This document shows positions 1 to 7,177 of a DNA stretch of 23,449 bases, one piece after another. Position 1 is the stretch's first letter, and every line of letters starts with the position of its first letter. The notes under the pieces were generated by a model. The model searched no databases. It saw only the letters and a list, made by a program, of their open reading frames with translations, and had not been told where the DNA came from. Origin of the DNA: CAYGVT01 sp964353355 (GTDB lineage Archaea > Thermoplasmatota > DTKX01 > GCA-020343715); NCBI GenBank assembly GCA_964353355.1, contig CAYGVT010000025.1, positions 1 through 23,449 of the forward strand, written 5' to 3'. The translations under genes were made by a program, and so were the position numbers.

Positions 1-153
1 ATGAGGGGGATGAGGGGGATGAGGGGGATGAGAGGGATGAGAGGGATGAGGGGGATGAGGGGGATGAGGGGGAGGCGGGAGAGGCGGGGGATGGGGGGGA
101 TGGGGGGGATGGAGGGGATGGAGGGGATGGATGGGATGGGGGGGAGGCGGGGG
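1..153. repeat. 9-bp G-rich tandem repeat array (17 units)
   Basis: Seventeen consecutive 9-base units fill bases 1-153. The consensus is ATGAGGGGG, drifting to ATGAGAGGG, AGGCGGGGG, ATGGGGGGG and ATGGAGGGG toward the right. The array begins at the first base of the window, so its true length is unknown. The unit is a multiple of three, so one frame stays open and reads as Met-Arg-Gly repeats, but there is no ribosome-binding site and nothing gene-like about it. Runs of four or more G every 9 bases could form G-quadruplexes. The array ends about 145 bp upstream of rqcH. Confidence 0.9.
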
Positions 154-239
154 TCGCGCCCGGGCCCGTCAAGGGGCCCCTCGCGACGGCCCCGTGCGCG
201 ACGGGTGCGCCGAGCCCCCCGGCCCCTCGCCCCGGACCG

Positions 240-257
240 CTTTAGGGGCACCTAAGG
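240..257 (+). promoter_or_regulatory. Possible promoter element / inverted repeat ahead of rqcH
   Basis: CTTTAGG (240-246) and CCTAAGG (251-257) form an imperfect 7-bp inverted repeat (6 of 7) around a 4-base spacer. It is the only AT-containing stretch in a very GC-rich leader. The left arm could act as a weak TATA element about 55 bases upstream of the rqcH start, giving a leader of roughly 25-30 bases. The assignment rests on position and composition only. Confidence 0.3.
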
Positions 258-297
258 ATTTGGTTGCTGACCATGCCCGGAGGAGGTGCAAGACATT

Positions 298-2343
298 ATG
301 AGGCCGGCCGTCGTTCCATGTCATGTGAAGAAGGAGCTCTCCTCCCTGGACGTCCGCGTGCTTGCGCGGGAGCTCTCGAAGGGGCTGGTCGACGGCCGCA
401 TCGAGAAGGCCTACCAGCCCTCCTACGACGACCTCCTGCTCACCGTCACCGGGGGCGGCGGGCCCAGGAGGAAGCTGCACATTCGCATCGGGAGGTACGT
501 GTGCATCTCCTCCGACGAGCGCGAGATGCCCACCGCGCCCTCCTCGTACGCGATGGTGCTGCGCAAGCACATCGGGGGCGCGCGCGTCGTCGCGGTCGAG
601 CAGCACGGGTTCGACCGCATCATCGTGCTGCACCTCACCGTCAGGGAGGAGCCGTACCGGCTCGTGTGCGAGCTGTTCCGCAACGGCACCGTCATCCTCG
701 TCCACCGCGACGAGATCGTCAGGCCCGTGACGTCACGCACGTGGGGGACGCGCGACGTCAAGGCGGGCAAGGAGTTCGAGATGCCCCCGTCGCGGCCGGA
801 CCCCTCCAAGCTTGGCTTCGACGAGTTCTCCGAGGTCGTGCGCAAGTCCGACGCGGACATCGTCCGGACGCTCGCGTCCAAGCTCTCGCTCAGTGGCGAG
901 TACGCCGAGGGGCTCGTGGCGATGTCGCAGATACCCCCGGATGACCCCGCCGCGGAGCTCGACTTGGAGGAGCTGGGGCTGCTCTTCGAGAACCTGCAGG
1001 TCCTCTTCCGGATGGCCGACACCGGCGTGCGGGCGCACATCGTCAGGCGCGACGGCAAGCCCGTCTCGGTGCTGCCGGTGGAGCTCCCTCCCGCGCCCGG
1101 GGACGTCGTCGTGCCCTACCCCACCTTCAACGAGGCCGTCGCGGCCTACTTCGGCGAGACGCTCGTGGACGAGAAGCCCGACGTCGTGTCGGAGGAGTTC
1201 ATGGGGCACGTATCCAAGCTCGAGCGCACCGCCGAGCAGCAGCGCACCGCCGAGCGCGCGCACGAGGAGGAGGTCAAGCGCAGCGTGCGCTACGGCGACA
1301 TCGTCTACGCGAACTACAAGTTCGTGGAGGAGACGCTCTGGGACGTGCTGCAGTCCAAGGACGCCCTCGGCTGGGAGGACGCCGTGCGCCGCGCCGCGGG
1401 CATCCCGCACATCAAGCGCCTCGAGCCGTCCGGCAGCGCCATCGTGCTCCTGCTCGGCGACGGCGAGGGCGTCTCGACCGAGATAGAGCTCTCGCTCAAC
1501 CTCACCGTGGTCGAGAACGCCAACATGTGGTACGAGCGCGCGAAGCGCGCCCGCGAGAAGGCCGCGGGCGCGAAGGAGGCGCTCGAGGAGACGCTCGGGC
1601 GCCTCAAGGTCGCCAAGCAGCGGCTCGAGGACGCGAAGGACGCGGGCGCGGCCGTGACCAGGGCCAAGGAGGAGGCCATCGCGGCCAGGGGCGGGGCCGC
1701 GCGACGGAAGGAGTTCTGGTTCGAGCAGTTCCGCTGGCTCATCACGTCCGACGGGACCGTGGTCGTGGCGGGCCGCGACGCGCAGTCGAACGAGCGCGTG
1801 GTCAAGCGGTACCTGCGAGAGCGCGACCGCTTCTGCCACGCCGACTTCCCGGGCGCCCCCTCGACCGTCGTGAAGGACCCCGGGACAGGCGTGTCGGACA
1901 CCGCGCTCGCGGAGGCCTGCGCGATGGCTGTCATCTACTCGCGCGCCTGGTCCGGGGGGCGCGCGTCGGCGGACGCCTACTGGGTGACGCCGGAGCAGGT
2001 CTCCAAGACCGCCGAGAGCGGCGAGTTCGTGCCCAAGGGGGGGTTCGTCATCCGCGGGCGTCGCAACTACATGAAGGACCTCGAGATGCGCGTGGCCGTG
2101 GGCACGGTCGAGCGCGAGGGCGCGCGCCTCGTCATGGGCGGGCCGGTCGCGTCGGTGCGCGCGTGGTCCAAGGGCTGGGTGGAGCTCGTCCCCTCCAACG
2201 AGAGGAAGGAGGAGACCGCCAAGGAGGTCGCGAGGCTGCTCGGCGCGTCGCTCGACGAGGTCGTGGCCGTGCTGCCGCCGGGAGGGTGTCGCGTGGTGGC
2301 CAGGCACGGCCTCGGGGCGGCCAGGGATGCCGAGGGGGGCTAG
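298..2343 (+). CDS. rqcH: RqcH/NEMF-type ribosome quality control protein (NFACT family)
   Basis: The 681-aa product matches the archaeal NFACT layout. An N-terminal NFACT-N region carries the Asp-Arg pair (D106/R107, context GFDRII) known in RqcH to be needed for tRNA-dependent C-terminal tailing. A middle helical region follows, then a coiled coil at about residues 410-460, and an NFACT-R (DUF814) domain beginning near the KEFWFEQFRWLITSDG stretch. Family members bind the 60S/50S subunit carrying a stalled, tRNA-linked nascent chain and recruit charged tRNA to add a tail for degradation. ATG 298 is preferred over the upstream GTG at 286 because GGAGGAGGTG (about 279-288) is an ideal Shine-Dalgarno for it and overlaps the GTG. 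The gene converges on the next gene with a 6-bp gap. Length is normal for the family (about 650-680 aa). Confidence 0.9.
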   Translation: MRPAVVPCHVKKELSSLDVRVLARELSKGLVDGRIEKAYQPSYDDLLLTVTGGGGPRRKLHIRIGRYVCISSDEREMPTAPSSYAMVLRKHIGGARVVAVEQHGFDRIIVLHLTVREEPYRLVCELFRNGTVILVHRDEIVRPVTSRTWGTRDVKAGKEFEMPPSRPDPSKLGFDEFSEVVRKSDADIVRTLASKLSLSGEYAEGLVAMSQIPPDDPAAELDLEELGLLFENLQVLFRMADTGVRAHIVRRDGKPVSVLPVELPPAPGDVVVPYPTFNEAVAAYFGETLVDEKPDVVSEEFMGHVSKLERTAEQQRTAERAHEEEVKRSVRYGDIVYANYKFVEETLWDVLQSKDALGWEDAVRRAAGIPHIKRLEPSGSAIVLLLGDGEGVSTEIELSLNLTVVENANMWYERAKRAREKAAGAKEALEETLGRLKVAKQRLEDAKDAGAAVTRAKEEAIAARGGAARRKEFWFEQFRWLITSDGTVVVAGRDAQSNERVVKRYLRERDRFCHADFPGAPSTVVKDPGTGVSDTALAEACAMAVIYSRAWSGGRASADAYWVTPEQVSKTAESGEFVPKGGFVIRGRRNYMKDLEMRVAVGTVEREGARLVMGGPVASVRAWSKGWVELVPSNERKEETAKEVARLLGASLDEVVAVLPPGGCRVVARHGLGAARDAEGG

Positions 2344-2349
2344 CGCGGC

Positions 2350-5139
2350 TCACCCCTTCGGCCTGTCCTCCCCGACGACCTGCTCGTAGGTCTTGACCTT
2401 GAACTCCTCATCGTCGCCGCTCCCGACCGTCTGCTCCCTCGCGGGGGCGGGGGGGGGCGCGGCCTTCTTCGCACTCCCGCCGCCCGGCTTGGATGGTTTC
2501 CCCGCCTTGGGCGCCGGTGCCGCCTTGGGGGCGGGGGCGCCCTTGCCCTTGCGGCCCCTCATCATCAGAACGAGCGCGAGCACGACCACGACCACGACCG
2601 CCAATCCGATTCCGAGATAGAGCATGCCCTTGCCGCCGCCTCCGTCGTCGCCGTCACCGTCGCCGTCCCCGTCCCCGCCGTTGCCGCCGTCCTTCTTCTG
2701 CACGGTGATGTTGATGGACGTGCCCACCTCGACGTCGCCGTCCGAGACCTTGAGCGTGATGCGGCGAGCGCCGGGCGTCAGGTTCGTGAGGCTCTTCGTC
2801 TTGCCCTCCGCGATGAGGACGTCGTCGACGAACCACTTGAACGTCAGAACGTCGCCGTAGGGGGTGTCGGGGTCCCAGGCGTAGCCGTCCACGAGGACCG
2901 CGTCGCCCTCCTTGAAGGTCGCGCCGTCGGCTGGCTTCACGATGGCGATGTCCCTCGGGGGGTCGTTGCGGTTGGTGACCGTGACGTTCACGGTCACGCT
3001 GTCGGTGAGGCCACCGTCGCTCGCGACCACCTGCACCCTCTTGACGTCCAGGTCGCCCATCGGCGCGTGGATGACCAGCGTCTGGCCCTGGATGGTGGCG
3101 CCCGTCCAGTCCGTGATGGCGGTGATGGTGATCGGGGAGCCCTCCTCGTCGGTGATGGCGATGTCGAGCCGCATCGTCCCGTTCTCCTCGATGGTGACGT
3201 CCACGCTGTCGCCGACCGGCACGGCGCCACCGACGGTGACTATCTGGGGGCGGTCGTTCACCGCGACCGCGCGGACCTTGAGCTCGCCGTCGACCGTCGT
3301 GGTGTTGTCCGAGAGGTGCAGCACGTACGTGAACACGCCGCCGCCATTGGTGTAGTTGACGCGCACGATGAAGCCGTTGATGGTCACGTTGCCGCCGCCA
3401 TCGACCACCTCCAGCCGCAGGTACGCGAGCGGCGTGTCCTCGTCCGAGATGAAGGTGGTCAGGTCCATCGTCCTCGGCTCGTCCTCGTTGACGAGCACCT
3501 CGTAGATCGTCCCGATGGCGGGCGGGTCGTCGCGCGCCACGACGGTCACGGAGATGTTGATGAGCGCCGAACCGGTCCCGTCGGACACCTCGACCTCGAC
3601 CCTGTCGGTGAGCCCGCCCCTGTCGTAGAGGAACGTGAGCGTGTGGCCCGCTATCTCGACGCGGGGCGACAGCGTCCTCAGGGTGAGCTGCTCCTTGGGC
3701 GTGTCCACGTCATCGAGGCGGTCGGTGATGTTGAGCTCGAAGGGCACGTCCTCGTTCACCGTCTGGGCCGGGATGGGCCTTATGATCGGTGGGTCGTCGA
3801 CGGGCAGCACCTCGACGATGGCCACGTTGCTCTCGGCGTAGAGCGTGCCGTCGGATGCCCTGACCCTGAAAGTCGCCGTCCCCGTCCAGTCAGTGGTGGG
3901 GAGGTCGATGCTCAGGTTGTAGCCCTCGACGTAGGGCCTGACGGTGAGGGCGTTGGAGGGCTCGGTGATGCTGTACACCAGCCCGTCCTTGGGCGTGAAC
4001 CGGTCCTCGAAGTAGTCCCGGAGGTCGGTCAGGTTGTGCACGGGCGTGTCCTCGTCAAGCGTTATCTTCTCGATGTTGCGCACCCATCGTGGGGCGTCGC
4101 CGGCCCAGTTGATGTACCAGTTGTCCAGGCTCGGCATGATGGTCTCGCCGCCGACGTACATCAGGTCGACCCTGAGGATGACGGAGCTGACGAGCACTGG
4201 GTTGATGTAGGTCGCACTGCCAGAGGAGGAGAGGTCCACCGCCGTCTGCTTGAAGTCGATGAGGCCCTCGAGGGGCTTGGAGTCGGAGCCGTTGAGGAGG
4301 GTGAGCGTGACCTTCCCGTCCTGGACGTCGACCCTCCTGTGGCCCAGGGTCTTCCAGTAGGCGTCCACCGGGAGGGGCACGGGGACGGACACGGCATGGC
4401 CCGAGGCCTCCATCTTCTTCACCGTCACGTTCTCCCATGCGGCGCTCTCGTCCGGCAGCGATGTCAGCGCGAGGTCCGTGAAGTTGCCGCTCACCCCGAG
4501 GTTGGCGATGACGGGCACCCCGCCCATGGAGAAGCTCATCAGCGCGCCCTCGATCTTGACCGTCGCGGTGACGAAGGTGTCGGTCGTGAGCGTGGCGTCT
4601 CCCGAGGCGGACACGTGGCGTCCCGCCTGGTCGTTGTAGCCGATCCTTATCTTGCCACCGAGCTGCTCGTAGGAGAACCAGACGTGCGGCGGGCGCGCAC
4701 CGAGCAGGGAGATGACCGGGCCTCCCCTGCGCATGATGCCCGGGGCGACTTCCATCTTTATCTCGAGGTCGTGGAGGTCCAGCTCGCGCTGCGCGGTGGC
4801 GTTCCCGGTGAACGTCGCGTTCGTGCGCAGCATGCCGCCCTGTATCCTGACCGTGCCGTTGACGACGGTCCAGTCCGGACCGAGCGCACCCCTGTCGAAG
4901 CCGTCGTACCAGTAGGTCCTGTCCAGCGTCAGCTGGCCGTTATTGACCATGACGTCGTCGTAGAGCGTGAAGTTCTGCTCGCTTGTGATGTTGTCGCGGA
5001 ACTCACCGTCGATGGGCGTCGCGCGGGAGGCGCCCGAGCGGGTCCCATCGCCGCCGTCGAGGGCCGCCACGGCTGGCGCGGCGACCATGAGCACGACCGT
5101 AGCGACCGCGAGCGCGGCGCGTAGCGTCTTCGGATTCAT
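2350..5139 (-). CDS. Anchored surface protein with lectin-like, cadherin-like and PKD domains
   Basis: The 929-aa product begins with a signal peptide (basic start, hydrophobic residues 8-20, likely cleavage after APAVA near residue 26). A concanavalin/LamG-like beta domain follows (about 65-235, starting YDGFDRGALGPDW). Then come tandem cadherin-like/Ig repeats, each opening with a VNEDxP-type motif and containing DEDTP or DVDTP, and a PKD-like domain (WDPDTPYGDVLTFKWFVDD). An Asp/Gly-rich linker precedes one membrane helix (about 839-860) and a 69-aa cytoplasmic tail rich in Ala, Pro and Lys. Many N-x-S/T sequons suggest glycosylation. The role is probably adhesion or cell-surface structure; no catalytic motif was recognised. 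The start at 5139 is chosen because GGAGGT lies just upstream and the signal peptide begins there. The frame stays open 5' of this to 5445 but has no signal or ribosome-binding site. Confidence 0.85.
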   Translation of the reverse strand: MNPKTLRAALAVATVVLMVAAPAVAALDGGDGTRSGASRATPIDGEFRDNITSEQNFTLYDDVMVNNGQLTLDRTYWYDGFDRGALGPDWTVVNGTVRIQGGMLRTNATFTGNATAQRELDLHDLEIKMEVAPGIMRRGGPVISLLGARPPHVWFSYEQLGGKIRIGYNDQAGRHVSASGDATLTTDTFVTATVKIEGALMSFSMGGVPVIANLGVSGNFTDLALTSLPDESAAWENVTVKKMEASGHAVSVPVPLPVDAYWKTLGHRRVDVQDGKVTLTLLNGSDSKPLEGLIDFKQTAVDLSSSGSATYINPVLVSSVILRVDLMYVGGETIMPSLDNWYINWAGDAPRWVRNIEKITLDEDTPVHNLTDLRDYFEDRFTPKDGLVYSITEPSNALTVRPYVEGYNLSIDLPTTDWTGTATFRVRASDGTLYAESNVAIVEVLPVDDPPIIRPIPAQTVNEDVPFELNITDRLDDVDTPKEQLTLRTLSPRVEIAGHTLTFLYDRGGLTDRVEVEVSDGTGSALINISVTVVARDDPPAIGTIYEVLVNEDEPRTMDLTTFISDEDTPLAYLRLEVVDGGGNVTINGFIVRVNYTNGGGVFTYVLHLSDNTTTVDGELKVRAVAVNDRPQIVTVGGAVPVGDSVDVTIEENGTMRLDIAITDEEGSPITITAITDWTGATIQGQTLVIHAPMGDLDVKRVQVVASDGGLTDSVTVNVTVTNRNDPPRDIAIVKPADGATFKEGDAVLVDGYAWDPDTPYGDVLTFKWFVDDVLIAEGKTKSLTNLTPGARRITLKVSDGDVEVGTSINITVQKKDGGNGGDGDGDGDGDDGGGGKGMLYLGIGLAVVVVVVLALVLMMRGRKGKGAPAPKAAPAPKAGKPSKPGGGSAKKAAPPPAPAREQTVGSGDDEEFKVKTYEQVVGEDRPKG

Positions 5140-5184
5140 TTCCAGGACCTCCGGTTGATTGACCGCTGGATGAAGGGGCCACGG

Positions 5185-5196
5185 CCCTTTTAAGGG
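5185..5196 (-). promoter_or_regulatory. TATA-like box for the 929-aa surface protein
   Basis: On the minus strand this reads CCCTTAAAAGGG, an AT-rich core in GC-rich surroundings about 50 bases upstream of the start codon. An archaeal start site about 25 bases downstream would give a leader of roughly 20-25 bases that includes the GGAGGT ribosome-binding site. This is a positional inference. Confidence 0.5.
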
Positions 5197-5311
5197 TTTG
5201 GCCTCAGGCGGCCCCTGTCCCCAGGGCCCGCCTCCTCCGCAAACCGGATACGGGTCCTTGCGGTTCGCCGTCTGCCAGCGGGGACGGCCCCTGGCCCCTG
5301 GAGGCCCTCTG

Positions 5312-5651
5312 ATGGCAGGTGCGAGCGGCGAGGCGAAGGCGGCATCGGCTGGGGTGCCAGTGGCGACGGGGGCCGCGGCGACCGTCGGCGCCCATGGACC
5401 GGTCATCGTGGCAAGGGGCCTCGTGCGCACCTCAGGCGGCCTCACCGCGGTCGACGGCGTCTCCTTCGCGGTCGAGGCTGCGAACCGTCACCCACATTGA
5501 CCCGGTCTTCTACGGCGTGGACGCGCTGCGCGACTGCATCAACGGCTCGGTCGCGGCCGCGCTGCCCCTGTGGCAGGGCATCGCGGTCCTGTTCGGCGCC
5601 CCCCTGGCGATGACGGCGCTGTCGGTGTGCCACTTCAGGCGGTCGAAGTGA
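5312..5651 (+). pseudogene. ABC-2 transporter remnant: ATPase N-terminus joined to permease C-terminus
   Basis: From ATG 5312 the frame encodes an N-terminus typical of DrrA-type ABC ATPases (PVIVARGLVRTSGGLTAVDG then VSFAVEA). It stops at 5498-5500 just where a Walker A motif should follow. A second frame, open to the TGA at 5649-5651, encodes the C-terminal end of an ABC-2 permease (LRTVTHIDPVFYGVDALRD, then a hydrophobic helix ending CHFRRSK). In living operons these are the first residues of the ATPase gene and the last residues of the adjacent permease gene. The arrangement therefore looks like one internal deletion, roughly 1.5 kb if the genes were of usual size, that fused the two out of frame near 5475-5482. 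Nothing remaining could be a functional transporter. Family assignment is from motif memory, not a search. Confidence 0.65.
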
Positions 5652-5697
5652 CCGTGTGCCAGGGCGGCCATCTGCTGACGGTGGGGGCCGGTGGCCC

Positions 5698-5958
5698 TCA
5701 CGCCCTCTCTCCCAGCACCCTGCCCTCCCCCGAGATGGGCCCCAGGGCCTCGAGCACGACCTCGAGCGGCATCTGCGCGTTGGTGGACACCGCCCCGAGC
5801 GACGCGCCCGACACTATCTCCTCTTGCATCCACTCCACGAGCGCGCCCCTGATGAGGCAGGTGCGCGCCTCCGCCCTCACCGTGGACACGTTGGCCCTCG
5901 CGGCCGACTCGAGGTACCGGTAGACCTGCTCGGGTATCATGAGCTCTATGCGCATCAT
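5698..5958 (-). CDS. Small ribbon-helix-helix-like protein
   Basis: The product is 86 aa from the first of two adjacent ATGs (5958 and 5955). The pattern is a short strand (MRIELMIP), a helix (EQVYRYLESAARANV), and a second helix (CLIRGALVEWMQEE). This resembles the MetJ/Arc ribbon-helix-helix fold of small DNA-binding regulators and antitoxins, with an extra C-terminal segment of about 40 residues that I do not recognise. No toxin partner lies beside it. The gene is divergent from the geranylgeranyl reductase family gene, with about 90 bp between starts, so it could regulate that gene or itself. The frame runs 5' to 6033 (111 aa), but the extension is Pro/Gly/Arg-rich and covers the shared promoter region. 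No clear ribosome-binding site is visible. Fold and function are inference. Confidence 0.55.
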   Translation of the reverse strand: MMRIELMIPEQVYRYLESAARANVSTVRAEARTCLIRGALVEWMQEEIVSGASLGAVSTNAQMPLEVVLEALGPISGEGRVLGERA

Positions 5959-6015
5959 GCCGTCGCGCCCCCGGGGCCAGTAGGGTCTCGCGGGGCCATC
6001 AACCTTTCCACGGGA

Positions 6016-6027
6016 AGGATTAAGGCC
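6016..6027. promoter_or_regulatory. TATA-like element between divergent genes
   Basis: AGGATTAAGGCC is the only AT-rich patch between the divergent genes. Read on the plus strand, it lies about 27 bases before the GTG at 6050, the spacing expected for a leaderless transcript. No Shine-Dalgarno precedes that GTG. Read on the minus strand (CCTTAATCC), it could serve the small divergent gene with a leader of about 35-40 bases. Confidence 0.4.
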
Positions 6028-6049
6028 CCCCACCCCGTTCCCCGGGGAC

Positions 6050-7171
6050 GTGGCAGAGGAGCGCTACGACGTAATCATCGTGGGCGCGGGCCCTGCCGGG
6101 GCGGCCTGCGCGTGGAGGTGCGGCGAGCTGGGCATCCCCACGCTCCTGCTCGAGGCCGAGAGGTTCCCGCGCGACAAGCCCTGCGGCGGCATGGTCGACG
6201 CGAAGGTCGTGGAGCAGGTGCCCGGGGTGGAGGAGGTCATCGAGCGCCGCACCGACTGGACCCGCACCTACCTCAACTACGAGTACATCGGCGAGCACCC
6301 CAACCACAACGCCATGCTCCTGCGCAAGAGGTTCGACGAGTGGGTCGCGCGCAGGGCGCAGAGGGCGGGCGCAGAGCTGCGCGACGGCCACCCCGTCACA
6401 AAGGCCGAGGTGGACGGCACGGGAGTGCGCGTGGTGTGCAAGGGAGGGGAGGAGTTCCGGGGCAAGCTCCTGGTCGACGCGTCCGGGGCAAAGGGCCGGT
6501 TCTTCGTCGACCACAAACGACTCGTCGAGAAGGCCATCGCCTACAAGATAGTGAGCATGGTGCTCGAGGCGCCCTGCCCCAACGACGTGATGGAGTCTCG
6601 CATGGGCTTCGACGTCAAGGCCGGCCGGACCTACTTCGGCTCCTACACCATGTCCGGCTTCATCGGCTACGGCTGGCTCTTCCCCAAGGACGGGGTCATG
6701 AACGCGGGCCTCGGGACGGTCACCACGCACAGCAAGGGCCTCGCGCCCATGTTCGACGACTTCCTGGTGCGCGCCGGCTTCGGGGACCTGGACCGCTCGG
6801 GCACGACCGCCGGCCTCATCCCCGTCAAGGTCCTGCCGCAGCTGTGGCTGCCCCGCGTCATGTTCGTGGGCGACGCGGGCGGGTTCGTCGACCCCATGAC
6901 GGGCGGCGGCATCATGCTGGGGATGACCTCGGGCCGCCACGCCGCTGAGACGGCCAGGGAGGCAGTGGCCGCCGCGGACTTCACGGGGCGCACGCTTCGC
7001 GCCTACCAGGAGCGGTGCCGCCCCATCATCCGCGAGCTCGGGCGCAAGACGCACCTCCTCAAGTGGGTCACGACGGGCGTCGGGATGGGGCTCGACAGCC
7101 CCCGCGTCGTGCGGTGGGTGCTGCGACACTTCCAGCAGAGGTTCGACACGTCCATCGAGGAGCGGCGGTAG
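6050..7171 (+). CDS. Geranylgeranyl reductase family FAD-dependent oxidoreductase
   Basis: The 373-aa flavoprotein has a Rossmann dinucleotide motif (VGAGPAG, residues 11-17) and the KPCGG motif at 43-47 diagnostic of this family. It also has the substrate-site motif GYGWLFP (206-212, family YxWxFP) and the second FAD-binding signature GDAGGFVDPMTGGGI (274-288). Family members reduce geranylgeranyl double bonds. In archaea, digeranylgeranylglycerophospholipid reductase saturates the isoprenoid chains of membrane lipids at the membrane face. Related paralogs act on quinone or other prenyl chains, so the exact substrate is open. The start is GTG 6050 with no ribosome-binding site, consistent with a leaderless message from the TATA-like element at 6016-6027. 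At 373 aa it is slightly shorter than most homologs (about 390-450). It converges with the next gene with a 6-bp gap. Confidence 0.85.
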   Translation: MAEERYDVIIVGAGPAGAACAWRCGELGIPTLLLEAERFPRDKPCGGMVDAKVVEQVPGVEEVIERRTDWTRTYLNYEYIGEHPNHNAMLLRKRFDEWVARRAQRAGAELRDGHPVTKAEVDGTGVRVVCKGGEEFRGKLLVDASGAKGRFFVDHKRLVEKAIAYKIVSMVLEAPCPNDVMESRMGFDVKAGRTYFGSYTMSGFIGYGWLFPKDGVMNAGLGTVTTHSKGLAPMFDDFLVRAGFGDLDRSGTTAGLIPVKVLPQLWLPRVMFVGDAGGFVDPMTGGGIMLGMTSGRHAAETAREAVAAADFTGRTLRAYQERCRPIIRELGRKTHLLKWVTTGVGMGLDSPRVVRWVLRHFQQRFDTSIEERR

Positions 7172-7177
7172 GCGGCC

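Noticed and set aside
1..153. CRISPR array
   Set aside because: Units are 9 bp and contiguous, with no unique spacers and no cas genes nearby.
1..255. 84-aa open frame of Met-Arg-Gly repeats
   Set aside because: It is only the reading of a 9-bp tandem repeat whose period is a multiple of three, with no ribosome-binding site and no protein-like composition.
733..2307. Long antisense open frame (524 aa) under rqcH
   Set aside because: In GC-rich DNA the complementary frame of a real gene stays open. Composition is His/Arg/Gly-biased and rqcH is clearly the gene.
3067..5124. 685-aa plus-strand open frame opposite the surface protein
   Set aside because: It is antisense to a gene with signal peptide, domains and anchor. 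The translation is Asp/Val/His/Arg-rich noise.
5140..5445. N-terminal extension of the 929-aa surface protein
   Set aside because: The signal peptide and GGAGGT support the start at 5139, and the extension covers the promoter and antisense of the ABC remnant.
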